Origin: JAYRSJ01 sp041920215
Lineage (GTDB): Bacteria > Pseudomonadota > Gammaproteobacteria > Burkholderiales > Burkholderiaceae_C
Length of the DNA stretch: 64,000 nt
Direction: 5' to 3'
NCBI GenBank assembly: GCA_041920215.1
Contig: JAYRSJ010000005.1
Location: forward strand, 124,001 to 188,000
Shown here piece by piece: positions 60,670 to 64,000 of the stretch (position 1 is its first letter; each line of letters opens with the position of its first letter). The notes beneath the pieces are model-generated. The model was not told the origin of the DNA, did not search any database, and saw only the letters and a program-made list of their open reading frames with translations. Made by a program: the position numbers and the translations under genes.

Positions 60670-60743
60670 CTCAGTGGTGGAAGGCCCGCGACCAGGCTCT
60701 TCCGGACAGTGGACCCGGTCTTGCGACCGAGCCCTCTGAATGC

Positions 60744-61706
60744 TCAGAAATTGTTGTTCTGCTCGCTGAACAAGGACGTCACCGATTCGCCGTCCGAAAT
60801 ACGGCGTATGGTTTCGGCGAACAGGAAGGCGACCGACAGCTGGCGAATCTTGCCGCAGGCCTTGGCCGCGTCCGACAGCGGGATGGTGTTGCTGATCACC
60901 ACCTCGTCCAGGTGCGAGCCGGAGATGCGCTCGATCGCCGGGCCGGACAGGATGGGGTGGGTGCAGTAGGCGAACACGCTCTTGGCGCCACGATCTTTCA
61001 GCACCTCGGCGGCTTTCACCAGCGTGCCGGCGGTGTCGATCATGTCATCCATGATCACGCAGTTGCGGCCGTCGATCTCGCCGATCACATGCATCACTTC
61101 GGAGACATTGGCGGCGGGACGGCGCTTGTCGATGATGGCCAGGTCGCAGCCTAGCTGCTTGGCCAGCGCGCGGGCGCGCACCACGCCACCGACATCGGGG
61201 CTGACCACGACCAGGTTCGAGTAGTTGCGGCTCTTCAGGTCGGACAGCAGCACCGGGCTGGCGTAGATATTGTCGACCGGGATGTCGAAGAAGCCCTGGA
61301 TCTGGTCGGCATGCAGGTCCATCGTCAGCACGCGCTCGACGCCGACGGTCTCCAGCAGATTGGCGACCACCTTGGCCGAGATCGGCACGCGGGTGCTGCG
61401 CGGACGACGGTCCTGGCGGGCATAGCCGAAATAGGGGATCACCGCGGTGATGCGGCGCGCGCTGGCACGCTTCAGGGCATCGACCATGATGAGCAGCTCC
61501 ATCAGGTTCTCATTGGTCGGTGCGCAGGTGGGCTGGATCACGAAAACGTCGCGGGCGCGCACGTTTTGCTGAATCTCCACCGTGACCTCGCCGTCCGAGA
61601 AACGGCCGACCACAGCGCGGCCGAGCTCAAGACCCAGATGGGTCGCGATTTCTTGGGAAAGGGCGGGATTGGCGTTGCCGGTGAAGAGGACGGTATTGAG
61701 CAGCAC
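60744..61706 (-). CDS. prs: Ribose-phosphate pyrophosphokinase
   Basis: Makes PRPP from ribose-5-phosphate and ATP for nucleotide, histidine and tryptophan synthesis. The 320-residue product has the ATP and ribose sites RFSDGEVTVEIQQNVRARDVF, IPYFGYARQDR, the PRPP loop MDDMIDTAGT and a flexible RDRRP-type region RQDRRPRSTRVP. Start is GTG at 61706; an ATG just upstream is out of frame. It follows tRNA-Gln on the same strand. Confidence 0.97.
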   Translation of the reverse strand: MLLNTVLFTGNANPALSQEIATHLGLELGRAVVGRFSDGEVTVEIQQNVRARDVFVIQPTCAPTNENLMELLIMVDALKRASARRITAVIPYFGYARQDRRPRSTRVPISAKVVANLLETVGVERVLTMDLHADQIQGFFDIPVDNIYASPVLLSDLKSRNYSNLVVVSPDVGGVVRARALAKQLGCDLAIIDKRRPAANVSEVMHVIGEIDGRNCVIMDDMIDTAGTLVKAAEVLKDRGAKSVFAYCTHPILSGPAIERISGSHLDEVVISNTIPLSDAAKACGKIRQLSVAFLFAETIRRISDGESVTSLFSEQNNNF

Positions 61707-61778
61707 AGGCCATCCTTTGAGAAAGAACCCGTGGCCGGCCAGCAGATACGGGTCGTTTGGCGGGTTCTTCAGAATATT

Positions 61779-61855
61779 TGGCAGGGGAGGAAGGACTCGA
61801 ACCCTCGCATGTCGGAATCAAAATCCGATGCCTTGACCAACTTGGCGACTCCCCT
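61779..61855 (-). tRNA. tRNA-Gln (anticodon UUG)
   Basis: Cloverleaf of 77 bases including an encoded CCA. Acceptor stem AGGGGAG against CTCCCCT, G as discriminator as in tRNA-Gln, an anticodon loop TTTTGAT giving anticodon TTG (complement at 61819-61821), and a T arm with GTTCGAGTCC. It lies between ispE and prs, the place it holds in many Burkholderiales, and is probably co-transcribed with prs. Confidence 0.97.
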
Positions 61856-61896
61856 ACACAGGACACTGCAGAAGCTGCAGCACCCCAAAACTTTTC

Positions 61897-62892
61897 TCAG
61901 TCCCTGGCCCAGCCTTGCAGCGGGTGCCTGTCCAGACTGTGGCAGATTTTTCCAACCCATCCCGGCGGAAGATCCGCCAGCATTGTCGCCATGGATTGGA
62001 GCGAACTGCCATCTTTTCCTGTTTCTTCGGCGCTTGCGGCATCCACTCTCGCGAATACCGCACTGCCCGAACCTGTCATGCGGCTATTGCCCCACCGGCT
62101 CTGCAGCAAACCCAAGGCCTTGACTACGTCGGGGCAAGAGGCTTCTGCCGGTCCTTGCAGGTCATTGCGACCAAAACCGTCAGCGAGCTTCGCTGCGCCC
62201 TGCGCATCCAGACTCACCGCTGCTATCACTTCACCGCTTTGAGCCGCGCTTGTCGCGCCGCTGTCTGCTGTTTTGTGTTCGCTGCCGTGGTGTGCAGGAA
62301 AGCCCGCTACTATAGCCACGCTTTTTGATCTTGCCAAGAGGGGACTCGAAAAAATTTCCTTGGTCGCGATGCCGGCCGGCGGTTTGAGGACCGCGTAGCG
62401 CTGCCGCCGCAGGCTGATCGGATGCAGGATCTCGCCAATGCCTTCGACGAAAGCCGGGCGACCGCCGAGGAAGAAGGGCACATCGGCGCCCAGCTTCAGC
62501 CCCAGCGGCAGCAGGCGCGCCAGTGGCCAGTCCAGCCCCCACAGCCGGTTGAGGCCCAGCAACACGGTGGCGGCGTCCGACGAGCCGCCGCCCATGCCGG
62601 CGCCGGCCGGCAGGCGCTTCTCGAGATGGATGTCGGCACCCAGGCCGCAGCCGCTCTCGGCCTGCAGCAGGCGCGCGGCGCGCAGGCATAGATCCTCGGC
62701 CGGCAGATCCGCGCCGGCATTGTCATGACGCTGCAGCAGGCCGTCGCTACGGCGCTCCAGATGCAGGGTGTCGGCCCAGTCGATCAGCGTAAAGACCGAC
62801 TGCAGCAGGTGATAGCCGTCGGGCCGCTTGCCGACCACATGCAGAAAGAGATTGAGCTTGGCCGGGGCAGGGAGGTCGTAAAGCGCTTGCAT
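61897..62892 (-). CDS. ispE: 4-(cytidine 5'-diphospho)-2-C-methyl-D-erythritol kinase IspE, with insertion
   Basis: GHMP kinase of the non-mevalonate isoprenoid pathway. It has PAPAKLNLFLHVVGKRPDGYHLLQS, the ATP loop LPAGAGMGGGSSDAATVLL, LGADVPFFLGG and a C-terminal NSRMTGSGSAVFARVD. The length is 331 residues against about 280-290 usual. About 38 extra residues lie between residue 190 and 240 (before GFGRNDLQ). From about residue 178 to the end the codon usage differs from the first half (AGA, ATA, AAA, TTT, GTA are frequent). A sigma-70-like promoter is embedded in the extra segment. The conserved ends are intact, so it is likely functional. Confidence 0.93.
   Translation of the reverse strand: MQALYDLPAPAKLNLFLHVVGKRPDGYHLLQSVFTLIDWADTLHLERRSDGLLQRHDNAGADLPAEDLCLRAARLLQAESGCGLGADIHLEKRLPAGAGMGGGSSDAATVLLGLNRLWGLDWPLARLLPLGLKLGADVPFFLGGRPAFVEGIGEILHPISLRRQRYAVLKPPAGIATKEIFSSPLLARSKSVAIVAGFPAHHGSEHKTADSGATSAAQSGEVIAAVSLDAQGAAKLADGFGRNDLQGPAEASCPDVVKALGLLQSRWGNSRMTGSGSAVFARVDAASAEETGKDGSSLQSMATMLADLPPGWVGKICHSLDRHPLQGWARD
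62309..62337 (-). promoter_or_regulatory. Sigma-70-like promoter inside ispE, facing tRNA-Gln and prs
   Basis: On the minus strand TTGGCA (62332-62337) and TATAGT (62309-62314) are separated by 17 bases: five of six matches to each consensus with ideal spacing. It lies within the extra, AT-richer stretch of ispE. The transcript would start at about 62302 and run through the 3' part of ispE to tRNA-Gln and prs. No better promoter is seen in the 41 bases between ispE and the tRNA gene. Confidence 0.55.
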
Positions 62893-62903
62893 CGCGACAG
62901 CGT

Positions 62904-63431
62904 TCAGGGATCGAGACGGGCGCGCAGTATCACCGCTGGCGGGCCCTCGCGGCGCGCCAGCAGCAGACCCTCGGCATGGCGGCTGAGGTCGATCTGCCAG
63001 CCCAGCTGCTCGAAGCGGCCCTCCTGGCCCGCGCTGCTAGGTGCCTCGGGCCAGGGCCGGCCGCGCAACCAGTCGAATAGCGCCGCCACCGGTACGGCTT
63101 CACCGAGCAGTTGCTGGCTCAGCGCGTCCAGGCTTTCATAACGCCGCTGCTCCTGGGGTGTGTCCAGCCATACCTCGCCGGGGCTCCAGCGCGCGCGTGC
63201 CAGCAGGCTGCCCAGCGGCGTGCTGAGGCTCAGCCAGCCCTGGCGGGCATCGCCCACCAGCTCGAAGCTGCTGTTGCCGCCCTGGCCGCCCTCGATCTGC
63301 ACGACCAGGCGACCGCTGAGTCGGGGGCCGTCTGGCGGGGCTTGCGGCGGGCGCGGTAGCGCGCAGCCGCCAAGGCCGGCGATCATCAGCGCGCCCAGCC
63401 AGAGCGCGGCTGCGCGTCGGCTGCCGCGCAT
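62904..63431 (-). CDS. lolB: Outer-membrane lipoprotein LolB
   Basis: Receives lipoproteins from LolA and inserts them into the outer membrane. The 175-residue precursor has the lipobox LGGC with Cys23. The mature protein has the LolB beta-barrel pattern: LSGRLVVQIEGGQGGNSSFELV, GWLSLSTPLGSLLARARW, the conserved ALFDWLRGRPWPEAP and FEQLGWQIDLSRHAEG. Start overlaps the TPR gene stop by one base. The gap to ispE is 11 bases, so the three genes form an operon. Confidence 0.94.
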   Translation of the reverse strand: MRGSRRAAALWLGALMIAGLGGCALPRPPQAPPDGPRLSGRLVVQIEGGQGGNSSFELVGDARQGWLSLSTPLGSLLARARWSPGEVWLDTPQEQRRYESLDALSQQLLGEAVPVAALFDWLRGRPWPEAPSSAGQEGRFEQLGWQIDLSRHAEGLLLARREGPPAVILRARLDP

Positions 63432-64000
63432 CAGGGGCGAGCCTGAAGCCGGCGCAGGGTCTCGCGCAGGGCCTCGTTTTTGGGATCGCGTTGCTGGCCC
63501 TCGCGCCAGACGCGCCGGGCCTCGTCGCGCTCGCCGCTAATCCACAGCACCTCGCCCAGATGGGCGGCGATCTCGGCGTCGGGCCTTGATTGGTAGGCCT
63601 GACGCAAGAGCCGGATGGCCTCGGCATGGTTGCCCAGCCGGTACTCGACCCAGCCCAGGCTGTCGACAATGAAGGGTTCGCTGGGGGCGTACTCCAGCGC
63701 CTTGGCGATTAGCGCGCGCGCCTCCTCCAGGCGCTGGCCGCGCTCGGCCAGCGAATAGCCCAGCGCGTTGTAGGCATGGTAGTGGTCTGGCTTGAGCGCC
63801 ATCACCCGGCGCAGCAGGGCCTCCATCTCGTCGATGCGGCCCAGCTTCTCGGACATCATGGACTGCTCATAGAGCAGGTCCACATCGTTCTCGAAGCGCT
63901 GGTTGGCCTGCGCCAGCACCGCATGGGCGGCGGTCCAGTCGCGCGCCTCGCGCAGCAGCTGCGACTCGGCCACCAGCTTGGCGCGGGCATCCTCGTCGCG
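63431..64000 (-). CDS. TPR-repeat protein, C-terminal part (window edge)
   Basis: C-terminal 189 residues of a tetratricopeptide protein whose start lies beyond the window. Several TPR helices are visible: ANQRFENDVDLLYEQSMMSEKLGR, VMALKPDHYHAYNALGYSLAERGQ, ALEYAPSEPFIVDSLGWVEYRLGNHAEAI, QSRPDAEIAAHLGEVLWISGERDEA. In many betaproteobacteria a long TPR protein of this kind precedes lolB. The role is unknown, possibly in outer-membrane or lipoprotein assembly. The frame is open to the window end. Confidence 0.88.
   Translation of the reverse strand, partial: RDEDARAKLVAESQLLREARDWTAAHAVLAQANQRFENDVDLLYEQSMMSEKLGRIDEMEALLRRVMALKPDHYHAYNALGYSLAERGQRLEEARALIAKALEYAPSEPFIVDSLGWVEYRLGNHAEAIRLLRQAYQSRPDAEIAAHLGEVLWISGERDEARRVWREGQQRDPKNEALRETLRRLQARP

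Noticed and set aside
61856..61896. Promoter of tRNA-Gln directly upstream of the tRNA
   Set aside because: Only 41 bases and no -10/-35 pair; the better site is inside ispE.

Overview
This 64 kb, GC-rich, densely coded window looks like chromosome of a betaproteobacterium of the order Burkholderiales, probably near the Comamonadaceae / Rubrivivax-Leptothrix-Roseateles relatives. The reasons are System II cytochrome c maturation (ResB/CcsB) with a cytochrome c4, a short-form HisG, a CIRCE-controlled groESL, storage-lipid genes (PHA-associated protein, acyl-CoA-binding protein, wax ester synthase) and the block pth-rplY-prs-tRNA-Gln-ispE-lolB. I see no insertion sequence, prophage, CRISPR array or rRNA. 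The placement below order level is inference.

Layout. 1-10.3 kb (all minus strand): start of glmU, a DUF4136 lipoprotein, ttcA, a flavin oxidoreductase fused to dihydroneopterin aldolase, an unknown membrane protein, msrQ-msrP, ccsB-resB and a cytochrome c4. 10.4-16.4 kb: engB, an epoxide-hydrolase-like enzyme, a patatin-type autotransporter and a DUF1631 protein. 16.5-18.7 kb: groES-groEL behind a sigma-70-type promoter with a CIRCE operator. 18.8-27 kb: a periplasmic solute-binding protein, a lipase-like hydrolase, three minus-strand genes (DUF1415, DUF2817 peptidase, M20 amidohydrolase), a molybdopterin oxidoreductase and a lipoprotein aminopeptidase. 27-31.2 kb: lipid-storage genes, a small secreted protein, a TPR protein and a TetR regulator.

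31.3-41.4 kb is a long plus-strand run: a two-gene ABC exporter, bolA, the histidine operon hisG-D-C-B-H-A-F, then rsmD-coaD-ferredoxin. The his operon is interrupted between hisD and hisC by a VapBC-like toxin-antitoxin pair with its own 31-bp perfect palindrome; the toxin gene overlaps the start of hisC. hisI, hisE and murA, often neighbours here in related genomes, are absent.

41.4-58.8 kb is a cobalamin region. A cobalamin riboswitch precedes a tightly overlapping minus-strand operon, btuB-cobU-btuF-btuC-btuD-cobB-cobO-cbiB-cobC/D-cobQ-cobT, which covers B12 uptake, corrin adenosylation and amidation, and nucleotide-loop assembly. A response regulator with an HD-GYP output and a sensorless histidine kinase follow cobT on the same strand. 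A KefB-like antiporter and a cobS/cobC pair complete the block. It separates rsmD-coaD-ferredoxin from pth-rplY-prs-tRNA-Gln-ispE-lolB, which are close together in many Burkholderiales, so the cobalamin block may have been inserted there (inference).

58.8-64 kb (minus strand): a small secreted protein, pth, rplY, prs, tRNA-Gln(UUG), ispE, lolB and the C-terminal part of a TPR protein. ispE is unusual: it carries about 38 extra residues in a stretch of different codon usage that contains a good sigma-70-like promoter pointing at tRNA-Gln and prs.

The strongest candidates for something undescribed are the toxin-antitoxin module wired into the his operon, the oxidoreductase-FolB fusion with its coupled membrane protein, the promoter-bearing insertion in ispE, the in-frame palindrome in hisD, and the c-di-GMP-type two-component pair at the tail of the riboswitch-controlled B12 operon.
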